Assembly: GCA_029259915.1 (NCBI GenBank)
Contig: JAJDED010000015.1
Coordinates: 43,453 to 107,452 of the forward strand
Source: Planctomycetota bacterium
GTDB taxonomy: Bacteria > Planctomycetota > Planctomycetia > Pirellulales > Lacipirellulaceae
Length of the DNA stretch: 64,000 nt
Direction: 5' to 3'
Below, piece after piece: positions 18,607 to 27,156 of the stretch. A program made the position numbers and the translations under genes. The notes below the pieces were generated by a model. It saw only the letters and a list, made by a program, of their open reading frames with translations. It was not told the origin of the DNA and ran no database searches. How positions within the stretch are numbered: position 1 is the first letter of the stretch; each line of letters begins with the position of its first letter.

Positions 18607-19467
18607 ATGTTCTTGCCGTTTGTAGCGATTATTTCGACATCCATGCTCTCTGGAGGAGCCGGCACCCTGCTACTGATGCTGGGCCTGCTCTGGGGACTTT
18701 CGAAAGTTGGAGGAACCACACTCACGGCACCCGTGATTTGGGCAATCATCGCCACGATTGGCTTGGCGCTGGTTGCTGTGGCAACATCTTGGGGCCTGAC
18801 GCCATCAGGCATCGGGCATGACGTTTTGCAATACGCTGCCGCCGTCGCGACATTCTGCCCGCTAATAGGAGTACTCGGCGCCAAGCGTCCTCAAAACCAC
18901 GCATGGCAGTGGGTGGTGCTCACGCTGTGGATCGTGCTCGTCTGGCCTGCTCTCGGAGCTTGGGTCACGCCCATGGGCAGCCGGCTCGAATTATTCGCCG
19001 CCTGGAAACTATTTCTGCTGGGCTTGATAGGCTTGGGCTTGCTGAACTACTTGCCAACACGTTTTTGGCTGGCAGCTATAAACGTGGCCTGTGGCCAAGC
19101 TGTTTTGTTGAGCAATGTTTTGTTATCGGAAGAAATGCTATCTGCAGAATGGCACTTGCCGATCGGAGTCAGTTGCTTCTTGCTGTCGATTGTCTCTGTC
19201 GCAGTTTCAGGAAGCCTGCGGAAAAGCACTGCGCAGGGTCTCGAAGCCATGAATCATCATTGGCGGGCCTTCCGCGACACCTTCGGAGCATTCTGGGGAC
19301 TGCGCATCCTGGCACGGGTAAATCAAACCGCTAAGCTGCGCAACTGGCCCCTGCGACTCGCATGGACAGGATTTGAGCCAACGAACAAAGAGTCACTCGC
19401 GCCCACCACTGAGCAACTTGCCGAGATAGAACAAACCCTTGCAACTCTGTTGCGACGATTTTTGTAG
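18607..19467 (+). CDS. Integral membrane protein of unknown function
   Basis: A 286-residue protein with about seven hydrophobic segments (from FLPFVAIISTSMLSGGAGT to GVSCFLLSIVSVAVSG). A cytoplasmic-looking C-terminal tail of about 90 residues begins at LRKSTAQGLEAMNHHWRAFR. The tail carries WRAFRDTFGAFWGLRILARVN, which suggests an amphipathic helix. I start at the ATG at 18607, right before the first TM; the longer frame adds a polar leader unlike a membrane protein start. No family is recognised. It is divergent from the Cys-rich secreted protein. Confidence 0.65.
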   Translation: MFLPFVAIISTSMLSGGAGTLLLMLGLLWGLSKVGGTTLTAPVIWAIIATIGLALVAVATSWGLTPSGIGHDVLQYAAAVATFCPLIGVLGAKRPQNHAWQWVVLTLWIVLVWPALGAWVTPMGSRLELFAAWKLFLLGLIGLGLLNYLPTRFWLAAINVACGQAVLLSNVLLSEEMLSAEWHLPIGVSCFLLSIVSVAVSGSLRKSTAQGLEAMNHHWRAFRDTFGAFWGLRILARVNQTAKLRNWPLRLAWTGFEPTNKESLAPTTEQLAEIEQTLATLLRRFL

Positions 19468-19482
19468 CCTCTACACGATATC

Positions 19483-19695
19483 GGGTAGCCCAGACAACTC
19501 GGTTGTCTGGGGGCCGTAGGCCCAAGAGGTTTTCCCGGTCAGTCAATCCATTTCAAGGGCGACTTGTCTTGAAGATGCCACCTTGCCGAACTCCGGTGCC
19601 ATTCTGCAGCTTGTTTCACTAAACCATTTCGAACCGCTTTCCGCAAGCCTCTTATCGCTTCGCGACCCAGACAACAGAGGTTGTCTGGGCTACCC
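19483..19695. mobile_element. REP-bounded deletion derivative of a RAYT element (copy A)
   Basis: 213 bases bounded by inverted REP ends: GGGTAGCCCAGACAAC with GTTGTCTGGG at 19483-19511, and CCCAGACAAC with GTTGTCTGGGCTACCC at 19666-19695. Inside, on the minus strand, is only the tail of the RAYT protein (EWHRSSARWHLQDKSPLKWID). It is almost the same as the end of the intact copy B gene ([15 protein letters not shown] then PLKWID). It is therefore a non-autonomous relic that kept both ends and lost the transposase body. Confidence 0.82.
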
Positions 19696-19699
19696 GTTT

Positions 19700-20236
19700 T
19701 TAGAAACGATTGCCTTTCCGTAAGTTGCATTGACGGCAAAGGATTTGTAGATTCTCGAAAGTATCAGCACCACCCTTGGAAAAGGGGATGATATGGTCGA
19801 ACTGAAGTTCTTGAGTGGAGCCACAAAGAACACACTCGCCTCCATCGCGCTCATAAACAGCTTCTTGAATGTGAGAGGGTATGGCCCGACGCTGCCGAGT
19901 GCTGGATTGTGCAGGGGATTCGAATTTCTCCATGAGCCATCCCAATCCTCCGAAAAGCACAATTCCCGTTATTATCGTGGGCCAACCGCCATATATTCGC
20001 CAAACGAAGTACAACAAAGGAGCAACGACGAGTATGACTACCAAGCCAAGGCAGCTGTCAGGGGATGATTCGAATTGCTCAAGGAGCCACCCCAACCCAG
20101 CGAATAGCACAAGCCCAGTTATAATCGTTGTCCAGCCTCCGTATGATTGCCAAACGAAGTACAACAACGGACTAACGACGAAGATGAATAAGGAGATAAT
20201 AGCTACATCAGCGAAGCTTGTTTTTTGACTTCCCAT
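19700..20236 (-). CDS. Membrane-anchored HNH endonuclease with duplicated TM module
   Basis: A 178-residue protein. Residues 21-56 and 71-106 are tandem copies of one module ([19 protein letters not shown] and [19 protein letters not shown]) offset by exactly 50 residues, each giving two TM helices. Residues 120-178 are an HNH nuclease: CVLC (135-138), the catalytic [11 protein letters not shown] (146-156) and [10 protein letters not shown], with a zinc-binding Cys pair at 167/170. The start at 20236 is a clean ATG after the neighbour. It follows the EVE-like gene by 66 bases on the same strand. Its stop lies 4 bases from REP copy A. A nuclease on the inner membrane suggests action on incoming DNA (inference). 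Confidence 0.78.
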   Translation of the reverse strand: MGSQKTSFADVAIISLFIFVVSPLLYFVWQSYGGWTTIITGLVLFAGLGWLLEQFESSPDSCLGLVVILVVAPLLYFVWRIYGGWPTIITGIVLFGGLGWLMEKFESPAQSSTRQRRAIPSHIQEAVYERDGGECVLCGSTQELQFDHIIPFSKGGADTFENLQILCRQCNLRKGNRF

Positions 20237-20302
20237 AATCTGAATCTCCGTTACCGGATGCCCCGTGTGCAGCTCGGACAACACCCTTGTCAGCGCCACC
20301 CG

Positions 20303-20740
20303 TTAATCCAACTTGAAACAATTCCAAATGTCATCGAGTTGTAGTGAGTCTTGCAAGTGAGGCCAGCCTTGAGATCGAACGATATTCTTTTCGAGTAGTC
20401 CATTCTCGCTAAGTTTACTTTCGAAATCTGCAAGACTTCCCCACCCACAGTAGAGTTGATTAGTATCTACCAAGAAGTAATACGGATAATCGTGGGGCGA
20501 CCATCCTAGCTCACCGGTATAATCTTGCCGTTCAGACGCGGCGACTCCCAGATACACAAGGTCGCCATTATAGGTGAATACAACTTTTTCTCCCGCGCTT
20601 AGCTCTCCCTCAGCAATCCAACCTTTTTTGAATAGGAATTTGCCTCCATACTTCTTCGGCAGGCTCACTTCAAAGTACTTCCGAACCATGTCACGGTTCT
20701 GCATTTCCTCGTCGTCTTTACTCAGTTTTATGATTCTCAT
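20303..20740 (-). CDS. Hypothetical protein, possible PUA/EVE-like fold
   Basis: A 145-residue soluble protein. The stretch KKGWIAEGELSAGEKVVFTY followed by NGDLVYLGVAAS resembles in pattern the barrel core of PUA/EVE/ASCH-like domains (aromatic, GD..VFY, then a small beta strand). The rest (PYYFLVDTNQLYCGWGS, LENGL-like segments) is aromatic-rich. The assignment is weak and based on pattern only. It is the first gene of a two-gene unit with the membrane HNH nuclease. EVE-like modules joined to HNH nucleases are known in modification-dependent restriction, so the pairing is suggestive. It could equally be an unrelated small protein. Confidence 0.6.
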   Translation of the reverse strand: MRIIKLSKDDEEMQNRDMVRKYFEVSLPKKYGGKFLFKKGWIAEGELSAGEKVVFTYNGDLVYLGVAASERQDYTGELGWSPHDYPYYFLVDTNQLYCGWGSLADFESKLSENGLLEKNIVRSQGWPHLQDSLQLDDIWNCFKLD

Positions 20741-21089
20741 AGCTTCGCCCTCTGTGAATCACTCAAGAAATATGCCCGTAGTAGATTGTCTCCTCGAACT
20801 GCGAGTTGGATTCTAGGCTCAGATTGTTTGTCATGCCAAGGGGGTCATCCTCTTAGAAGTGCACAAGTCTGCTTGGTGTTGGAGAGTTGAACTCTCAAGA
20901 ATGTCAGCAAGAGGATTCAATTCTTGGGTGCCCCAGTTAGCTCTGTTGCCTGGACCACTCGCTATTTGGCGCGAAATACAAGTGAAATTTTGAGGCCCAG
21001 AGGTGGTGTGTTTGCAGCCCGCATCGCCACTGGCTACGATAGGGCTAATCTCTCTTCTCTTAATCCCGCTGCCTAATCGCGTGTAGCCT
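20741..21089. other. Intergenic region
   Basis: About 350 bases between the EVE-like gene and the GYF-domain gene (divergent). A long minus-strand open frame crosses here, but it is the shadow of the GYF gene with Pro/Arg-rich composition, so I leave it out. No other feature seen. Confidence 0.4.
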
Positions 21090-21857
21090 ATGGCCATTGA
21101 GTGGTATTTCCGTAAAGACGGTAAGGAAGCAGGGCCAATCCCGAGCCCCCAACTCAAGATTTTTGTTCGCGAAGGGATTGTTCTGCCTGATACGCCGGTT
21201 TGCCGTGTTGCCGGTAGCGAAATATCAAGTTGGGTTCGCGCTGGCGAGATATCACTTCTCTTTCCCGATGCGAATCTCGAAAACTTGGGGCCCGCGATTT
21301 GTCCAAAATGCGCGGGGGCTTTGGCTGACGGGCGTTGTCCATCGTGCGAGCCGCCAGCGCCGCCTGAGCCAAGGGCGGTTAACGAAATAAACGAGATCGG
21401 AACTTCGCAACTTGGCATGGTTCTTCTAACGCGCGTAGCCGCTGCAAGACTCTTCGCTTGTTTTGTCGGGGGCGCTGGGGTATTCCTCACTTGGGAAAAA
21501 GTACCGTTGGCCAGTGATATCAACGGTTTTAATATGCTTGGTGGGCCGCCCGCTCTCTTTTGCTTTGCTGCCCTAGGAACCACGACACTCTTTGTTCGTC
21601 CCGGTTCTGGGAGAATGTTAAGGATATGCGCTGAATTCATAGTCCAACTCATGGCGTTAGCCACCACTCTAGTTGCTGGGTCGGAGATTGTTTTAAGAGG
21701 ATACGAGATTTCTTCAATTTGGTTTATTGACGTGCCCCCAGGAATTAGTATCACCCCGGACCCTGGAGGGATTGGCATTGGGCGGTACCTGGTTCTCTCG
21801 GCTGGTCTCTTCCTAATGTTCATGCCATTGATTGTCGCCGAAGAACCCTCAAGCTAG
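21090..21857 (+). CDS. GYF-domain, zinc-ribbon membrane protein
   Basis: A 255-residue protein. The N-terminus MAIEWYFRKDGKEAGPIPSP with LKIFVREGIVLPDTPVCR is a GYF_2 (DUF4339) domain, normally a proline-rich peptide-binding or protein-contact module. A short zinc ribbon follows (CPKCAGALADGRCPSC, about residues 71-86). Four hydrophobic segments come next (about 110-135, 145-165, 175-195 and 225-245). Such GYF plus zinc-ribbon membrane proteins are frequent in planctomycetes; no function is established that I know of. It lies between the HNH pair and the RAYT element. Confidence 0.78.
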   Translation: MAIEWYFRKDGKEAGPIPSPQLKIFVREGIVLPDTPVCRVAGSEISSWVRAGEISLLFPDANLENLGPAICPKCAGALADGRCPSCEPPAPPEPRAVNEINEIGTSQLGMVLLTRVAAARLFACFVGGAGVFLTWEKVPLASDINGFNMLGGPPALFCFAALGTTTLFVRPGSGRMLRICAEFIVQLMALATTLVAGSEIVLRGYEISSIWFIDVPPGISITPDPGGIGIGRYLVLSAGLFLMFMPLIVAEEPSS

Positions 21858-21893
21858 CTCTGCCGAACCACGCTTGAGAACCTTAGCCGCGCG

Positions 21894-22543
21894 GGTGGCC
21901 CAGACAACCCGGTTGTCTGGGGGCCGAAGGCCCAAGAGGTCTCCCGGTTAATCGATCCATTTCAGGGGCACTCCCACCGACTTGCCTTGAAGATACCACC
22001 TTGCCGAACTCCAGGGCCAGTCCTCAGCTTGTTGTGCCAAACCAGCGCGTACTGGGTTCAGGTGCATGTAATTGAGTTTCTCCTCTAGTTTCTCTCGCGA
22101 GTAGATGTGGAAGGGATAGTATTTTCGCTGCCAGAGGGGATCCGCCGGATCAATATGTTTCGCGTAGCTTGGCAAGTGCTCTTGGATAAAGTTCTTGAGC
22201 TGCACACTGGAGCGCTGCTTCCACTGTTTCATGAAATAGTTGAGCTGATTCGGTTGTGAGAACCACACGATGGCATGCACGTGGTCAGGCATTACCACAA
22301 AACCGGCGCAGCATGCCGATTGCAATGTTAGTTGGGAATTCAAAATGCCAAGCACGATCCGCTTGCATCGGTCGTCGTCCAGAAAACGACGACGCCGATA
22401 GCAAGAGAACGTAACAAAGTGTGCGAATAACTCATCGTCGTAGATTTGTTGCCGAGGCATGGGAATAGCTTGAGCGTTTTGGCCGCTAGCTGCAAGCCTC
22501 TTGTCGCTGCGCGACCCAGACAACACAGTTGTCTGGGCTACCC
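21894..22543. mobile_element. Complete REP-flanked RAYT element (copy B)
   Basis: About 650 bases. The left end starts at 21894 with a REP (CCCAGACAACCCGGTTGTCTGGG) plus a small GGGCC/GGCCC palindrome. The right end is CCCAGACAAC with GTTGTCTGGGCTACCC at 22515-22543, next to a TCGCTGCGCGA palindrome. The inverted ends enclose one intact RAYT gene. The organisation (REP, transposase, REP) is that of a RAYT-mobilised element. It is the probable source of copies A and C. Confidence 0.85.
21948..22460 (-). CDS. REP-associated tyrosine transposase (RAYT, Y1/IS200-like HUH)
   Basis: A 170-residue transposase. The HUH nuclease motif is in [13 protein letters not shown]. The catalytic tyrosine region lies in [20 protein letters not shown], followed by the conserved ending [15 protein letters not shown]. 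The family start is seen in the segment [13 protein letters not shown]. RAYTs cleave and rejoin single-stranded REP hairpins. I start at the ATG at 22460 ([14 protein letters not shown]); the longer frame only translates the REP end. The gene looks intact, so the element may still be active or domesticated. Confidence 0.9.
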   Translation of the reverse strand: MPRQQIYDDELFAHFVTFSCYRRRRFLDDDRCKRIVLGILNSQLTLQSACCAGFVVMPDHVHAIVWFSQPNQLNYFMKQWKQRSSVQLKNFIQEHLPSYAKHIDPADPLWQRKYYPFHIYSREKLEEKLNYMHLNPVRAGLAQQAEDWPWSSARWYLQGKSVGVPLKWID

Positions 22544-22562
22544 AAATACTGGTTGAACCCTA

Positions 22563-24293
22563 CTAAGCTGCTTCGCCTGCGGGGAATTGCAACTTAAAGA
22601 GTCCGAAGATTTCGTCGCGCGACAAACCTAGACGTTTGTCGGAGGTAGAAGGATCGAACACCGCGTGGAACAGTTCGCGTTTTTCTTCCAAGACTCGATT
22701 GATGCGCTCTTCGATCGTTCCGACTGACAAGAAACGAGTGACGGTCACCGGGCCGGTGACTCCGATGCGATGCGCCCGATTGATCGCCTGATCCTCGACG
22801 GCCGGATTCCACCAACGATCGAATAGAAATACGTAACTGGCAAACTGCAAGTTGAGTCCCACGCTGCCTGCTCCGTAGCTCATCAGCATCACATGGCGAT
22901 CCGGATTGTCTCGAAACGATTCGATCACGGCATCCCGCCGTGCCGACGGAATCTTGCCGTGATACTCAAGCGGATTAAATCGTTCGAGCCGTGCGGAAAG
23001 CGACTCGATTGTTTTTACCCATTGGCTAAAAACAATCGCTTTGCGACCGCTGGCAGCGCATTCTTCCAAATCGGCTTCCAACCGATCGAACTTGGCGCTG
23101 GAGCCGCTGGCAGGATCGAAATTGCAAATTTGCTTCAGACGCAGCACCAACTCGAACACATGCTGGATCGTGAGATCGTCTTTCATTTCGTGGAGCCGCA
23201 CAACCCCTTCGTTTTCAGCCAAATCGTAAGCAATGCGCTGCTCGGCAGAAAGCGAGATTTCCGCGTCACGAAACATCTTCGGGGGCAAGTCGGTCAACAC
23301 CTGGTCCTTGGTGCGGCGAATGACATAATCGGTCACCGAACGGCGAATCGTTGGCGTCTTCATTTGCGGATGCAAACACCCGGGAGAAACAAACTGAAAG
23401 ATACCAACCAGATCTTCAATACTGTTTTCAATCGGTGTGCCTGTCAACGCCCAACTCTTTTTTCTTGGGACAGAGCAAATGACTTCGTTGGTCGAACCCA
23501 GACGGTTTTTGATTCGCTGCGCTTCGTCGATGATCATCAAATCGAACGGATCGGGTTGCAATTCCACGTGTGCCCGGTCGCGGACCAACGATTCGTAATT
23601 CGCGATGAGCACTCCCTCGTTGGCGTTTTTCCATAGCCATTCCCGGCGCGTCTGGTTACCCTCGATTACCGTTACTAACAATTCCGGCGCCCACTGAGCC
23701 AACTCCCGTTGCCAGTTGGTCACAAGCGGCTTAGGACAAACCAGCAGCGCTCGGCGGACCTGCCCTTGGTGCGCCAGCAACCGCAAGCCAACGATTGCCT
23801 GCATCGTTTTCCCAAGCCCCATCTCGTCGGCCAATACCGCTTCATTGCGAGGATAAAGAAATGCGATTCCGTCAAATTGATAAGGAAACGGTCGGAAGGG
23901 AAATGCCAACGACTCTGTGGCAAACAAATTTTCCAGAGGCGGTTGCAGCAAAAAGAACAACCGGTCTTGAAGCTTCACCACATCGCGCGGCGGACGCATT
24001 CGTGTACGACTTGTCGACTCGATCGGCACCGCAGTTGCTGCGGGGGGAAGTTTTTTCTTGGGCAACGCAGGAGTCGGCGCCTCGCGCTTGTCGTGCGGCC
24101 CGAAGAGACAACCGGTGGTGCGCACTTCTAGCGTCGGCAACGGCACACAGATTGTCTCTGGAGCGGTGAATTCCAGATCAGAAAAAGATCGCGCAGAAAT
24201 ATCGAACCGCTCGAAGAAATCTCGCTCCGTCGAGAACACTTCCAGACAGTCGGAATTGCGACACGAAAAATCAGGCGGCTGAGGAAGATTCAT
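22563..24293 (-). CDS. SNF2-family DEAD/DEAH-box helicase
   Basis: A 576-residue ATPase. Motifs in order: Q-like PFPYQFDGIAFLYPRNEAVL, I DEMGLGKT, Ia LLVCPKPLVTNWQREL, II DEAQ, III TGTPIEN, IV region AIVFSQWVKTIESL, V MSYGAGSVGLNLQFAS and VI DQAINRAHRIGVTGPVTVTR. This is the full RapA/HepA-type SNF2 set. The N-terminal 150 residues are unlike known SNF2 accessory domains. The first codons overlap the upstream gene by 23 bases, so the pair is translationally coupled. Such enzymes remodel protein-DNA complexes, and some bacterial members belong to defence islands. The RAYT element lies directly downstream. Confidence 0.9.
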   Translation of the reverse strand: MNLPQPPDFSCRNSDCLEVFSTERDFFERFDISARSFSDLEFTAPETICVPLPTLEVRTTGCLFGPHDKREAPTPALPKKKLPPAATAVPIESTSRTRMRPPRDVVKLQDRLFFLLQPPLENLFATESLAFPFRPFPYQFDGIAFLYPRNEAVLADEMGLGKTMQAIVGLRLLAHQGQVRRALLVCPKPLVTNWQRELAQWAPELLVTVIEGNQTRREWLWKNANEGVLIANYESLVRDRAHVELQPDPFDLMIIDEAQRIKNRLGSTNEVICSVPRKKSWALTGTPIENSIEDLVGIFQFVSPGCLHPQMKTPTIRRSVTDYVIRRTKDQVLTDLPPKMFRDAEISLSAEQRIAYDLAENEGVVRLHEMKDDLTIQHVFELVLRLKQICNFDPASGSSAKFDRLEADLEECAASGRKAIVFSQWVKTIESLSARLERFNPLEYHGKIPSARRDAVIESFRDNPDRHVMLMSYGAGSVGLNLQFASYVFLFDRWWNPAVEDQAINRAHRIGVTGPVTVTRFLSVGTIEERINRVLEEKRELFHAVFDPSTSDKRLGLSRDEIFGLFKLQFPAGEAA

Positions 24294-24912
24294 GGGGGTA
24301 GTCGTCGGGGTGGTCGGTCACGCGCTGCGCTTCCTGGATGGCTTCTCGAATACGCTCGAATGGTTCTGCCAAATCGATTTGCACGGCCAGCGGGGCAAGC
24401 GTATCGTGCAAAAAGTCGCCCGTCCATCGGCAAGTATTGCTGCCAACAAAGCGATACTGACCCAAGGTTGTCTCACGCAACCCGCATGAGTCTTCCGTTT
24501 TCAGTTCAGGCAAACTTGTCGAACTGTCGGCCATGTCGAGATAGGCCACATGCTCCGATCTCCAGAGTGAAAGTGAGAGCATCTCTTCCAGATCGGTCAA
24601 CACCGCTTGCACTGGTAGCTTGGATTCGGCCACCAAAGTCTGCCCGATAATTTCGCCCAACAGGTAAGGTCGCAGAGACGCCCCGTACAAGATTCTTTGG
24701 GCCGGGCTGGGAAAAATCGGTGCGCTGCAGTGAAATTCCAAGGGCCTGCCCCGCTCGCAGAGCACCAAATATCCACCGAAAAATCCATGCTGAGGATCCT
24801 CGACAGCAGTCAGAAAGCCAAAGGCTGCCAACGGTTTACAATCATCGGAGTCCATCATAGTGCTCGCAGGAAAGACAATATCTCTGGGGGTTTTCCATGG
24901 TGCCGTCATCAC
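24271..24912 (-). CDS. Unknown protein coupled to the SNF2 helicase
   Basis: A 213-residue protein (or 195 residues from the ATG at 24858, MMDSDDCKPLAAFGF). Segments such as GYLVLCERGRPLEFHCSAP and PAQRILYGASLRPYLLGEII suggest a mixed alpha/beta domain; no known motif is visible. It ends in a charged tail (EAQRVTDHPDDYPHESSSAA). It overlaps the start of the SNF2 gene, which argues for a stoichiometric partner of that ATPase (inference). The stop of this gene lies within the helicase's first codons. Confidence 0.7.
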   Translation of the reverse strand: MMTAPWKTPRDIVFPASTMMDSDDCKPLAAFGFLTAVEDPQHGFFGGYLVLCERGRPLEFHCSAPIFPSPAQRILYGASLRPYLLGEIIGQTLVAESKLPVQAVLTDLEEMLSLSLWRSEHVAYLDMADSSTSLPELKTEDSCGLRETTLGQYRFVGSNTCRWTGDFLHDTLAPLAVQIDLAEPFERIREAIQEAQRVTDHPDDYPHESSSAA

Positions 24913-25288
24913 TCGAAAACGCCTTTGTTATCCCCTCCATCGAACCACACCGGCCGGCGACTTTAACTCTCTGCAACTCGATAAAAGAGACACACAATGC
25001 TAGAAATATCCTCAAGATTCAGTTAGAATGGGGCTTAAGACGGGTTCGGGAGAGCACTCTCTACGGCTGGGTCGTTGGCCGCGAGAACTGTGGACTCCTC
25101 TAAAAGTTGAGGGCAGAATTCCAACCGAAAGAACACGAATTCCCTCCCCAATGTGTGAGTCTGGCTCCGCAGTCGTAGACGTTGCAGCTGTGGACAGACT
25201 GAACCACCCCACCCACTAATCCATCAACGGGCGATTACAGCTTGGCCGCTGTCGATTGAATCTTGTTGAGAAAGGAAACGAACCCTCG
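24913..25288. other. Divergent intergenic region
   Basis: About 376 bases between the SNF2 unit and the next plus-strand gene. I see no RNA gene, repeat or clear operator. Confidence 0.4.
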
Positions 25289-25756
25289 ATGTCCCAAAGT
25301 CGAAATCCCATGCTCCCGATTTTCTCCCAAGTGGACGTCTCCGCAGGAAGCACCAGCGAATGCAAAAGTTCTGATTTTGAGCAAACCGAGTTGTTACGCG
25401 AGGTTCTAGTTGCCCAGGACCGAACCAATGAAATTCTTGAAGAATTGGTCGGCTTGATGGCAACGCAACACAAGCAGCGTGCCCAGGAACTTCATCAGTG
25501 GCGCAATGCGAATCCTCATTTGGCCGAGTCGTGTCGAGAAGCGGCCGAAGCGCTAAGCAGTGTCCAGGTCGAATACCTGCAGAAGATTACCGAGGAGATC
25601 AGCGATACTGCCGAAGACATGGTCGACGGCGAATTTATGCTCAACGAGTTCGTCGATCGTTTCGGTCCGCGGTTGGCCCATTTGAACGGGGTGATTCAAG
25701 TGCTGGCCCAGCTAAGCAGCACACCTACTGCGACCCCCGCCGAGTCGCACGGCTAG
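25289..25756 (+). CDS. Conserved hypothetical helical protein
   Basis: A 155-residue protein, mostly helical with heptad-like patterns (ELLREVLVAQDRTNEILEEL and LHQWRNANPHLAESCREAAE). It ends with a conserved-looking motif, VDGEFMLNEFVDRFGPRLAH. There is no signal or TM segment. I recognise the VDGEFMLNEFVDRFGPRLAHLNG-type ending as common in planctomycete proteins of unknown function. The start at 25289 (MSQSRNPMLPIFSQ) follows an AAAGGAAA stretch; an upstream ATG would add 11 residues. Confidence 0.7.
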   Translation: MSQSRNPMLPIFSQVDVSAGSTSECKSSDFEQTELLREVLVAQDRTNEILEELVGLMATQHKQRAQELHQWRNANPHLAESCREAAEALSSVQVEYLQKITEEISDTAEDMVDGEFMLNEFVDRFGPRLAHLNGVIQVLAQLSSTPTATPAESHG

Positions 25757-25878
25757 CCGTAACTGGCAATTCGAATTGCTTAACAGATCCACATCGGTTG
25801 CCGTGTTATTGCGCTTACGCTATCGTCAAACAAGACCGCCCTGGGGTTGCTTAGCACTTGCACTGACGATGGGTGACT

Positions 25879-27009
25879 ATGGCTTCCGAAGTACCCAACC
25901 AAGCTGATTTTGAATCGCGTCAAGCCGCCGCCCGCGCGGCACTCGATGCCCACACCGTGGAAATTGTCTCTTGGCATTTTCACGAGTCGACCGGTTGTCC
26001 CTTTTGGTTGGAAAAGAAGCGGGAACTCAAATTCGACCCTCTCACGGAAATCAAAAGCTACAGCGATCTGAAAAAATTCGACCCGTTTCAAGACGACTGG
26101 CTCCGCGGCGGACCGGTACGGAGGTGGGTTCCCCAGGGGTTGGCGGATAAGCCGGTCTACGTTTTCGAAACTGGGGGCACCACAGGAACTCCAAAAAGCC
26201 GCATCGCGATTGACGATTTCCGCGTCGACTATTCGTTGTTCAGCGAAACCTTGCCCGATCGCTACTTTCCCCCTGGCTCGAACTGGTTGATGCTAGGCCC
26301 CAGTGGCCCGCGTCGTCTTCGGCTGGCGGTGGAACATCTGGCCCAACATCGGGGCGGCATCTCTTTTTGCATTGATCTCGATCCGCGGTGGGTGATCAAA
26401 CTGATTCAGAAAGGGTGGATGGAACACCTGGAAGCGTACAAAAAGCACTGCATCGACCAGGCTATCACTCTGCTCGAGGCGGGGCACGATATCCATTGCA
26501 TGTTTGGCACTCCCAAACTGATCGAGGCGCTCTGTCTGGCACTGGAGGAGCGAGGCACGTCATTGGCTGCGGCAGGCATCACCGGTATTTTTTCTGGCGG
26601 AACGGAATTCACTCCGCAGTGGACCCGTTTCTGCGTAGAAGAACTTTTTGGTGGTCCTCCGGAAACAAGCGGAGTTTACATGACACCCACCTACGGAAAC
26701 ACGCTCATGGGACTCGCTTGCAGCGCACCGGTGACCAAAGAAAACGGTTACAAAATTTCTTACTACGCACCCCAGCCGCGCGCGGTTGCCGAAGTGGTCG
26801 ATTTCGGCGACACAAATCACCCTGTCGCCTACGGCGAAACGGGCCGCGTGAAACTCACCACGCTCACCAAGGAATTTTTCGTCCCCGGATTTTTAGAACG
26901 CGACGAAGGCGAACGCGAAACACCCTGCCAACTGTACCCCTGGGACGGAGTGAGCGGCGTACGTCCTTTCCACAAGCTAGTCGAAGCAACCACGGTCGGG
27001 GTTTATTAG
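25879..27009 (+). CDS. PaaK-like AMP-dependent synthetase/CoA ligase-type enzyme
   Basis: A 376-residue member of the ANL superfamily. The ATP-binding P-loop is visible as FETGGTTGTPKSR (about 95). Other phenylacetate-CoA-ligase-like segments are GITGIFSGGTEFTPQW, YMTPTYGNTLMG and the Asp/Arg region FLERDEGERETPC. At 376 residues it is shorter than PaaK (about 440), and the C-terminal CoA-binding subdomain looks reduced. It would activate a carboxylate as an acyl-adenylate, possibly passing it to CoA or a carrier. An ATG at 25879 is used (a GTG lies 6 bases earlier). It may feed the acyl-CoA/aldehyde cluster 4 kb downstream (inference). Confidence 0.75.
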   Translation: MASEVPNQADFESRQAAARAALDAHTVEIVSWHFHESTGCPFWLEKKRELKFDPLTEIKSYSDLKKFDPFQDDWLRGGPVRRWVPQGLADKPVYVFETGGTTGTPKSRIAIDDFRVDYSLFSETLPDRYFPPGSNWLMLGPSGPRRLRLAVEHLAQHRGGISFCIDLDPRWVIKLIQKGWMEHLEAYKKHCIDQAITLLEAGHDIHCMFGTPKLIEALCLALEERGTSLAAAGITGIFSGGTEFTPQWTRFCVEELFGGPPETSGVYMTPTYGNTLMGLACSAPVTKENGYKISYYAPQPRAVAEVVDFGDTNHPVAYGETGRVKLTTLTKEFFVPGFLERDEGERETPCQLYPWDGVSGVRPFHKLVEATTVGVY

Positions 27010-27156
27010 TACTGCACCCGGCAGATACCGATGGAGTCCCTGATTGATTGCCAGTGCAACTGATACCTGATAGTCTCTTGACGCATCCGACCGGGGTTTG
27101 TTTCAAGCCCTAGGCTCCGATCTTGAAAGTTCTAGTATATCCCGATCGAACAACTC

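Noticed and set aside
20831..21823. A long 330-residue minus-strand open frame.
   Set aside because: It lies opposite the GYF-domain gene, is Pro/Arg/Ser-rich, and has no domain; it is a shadow frame.
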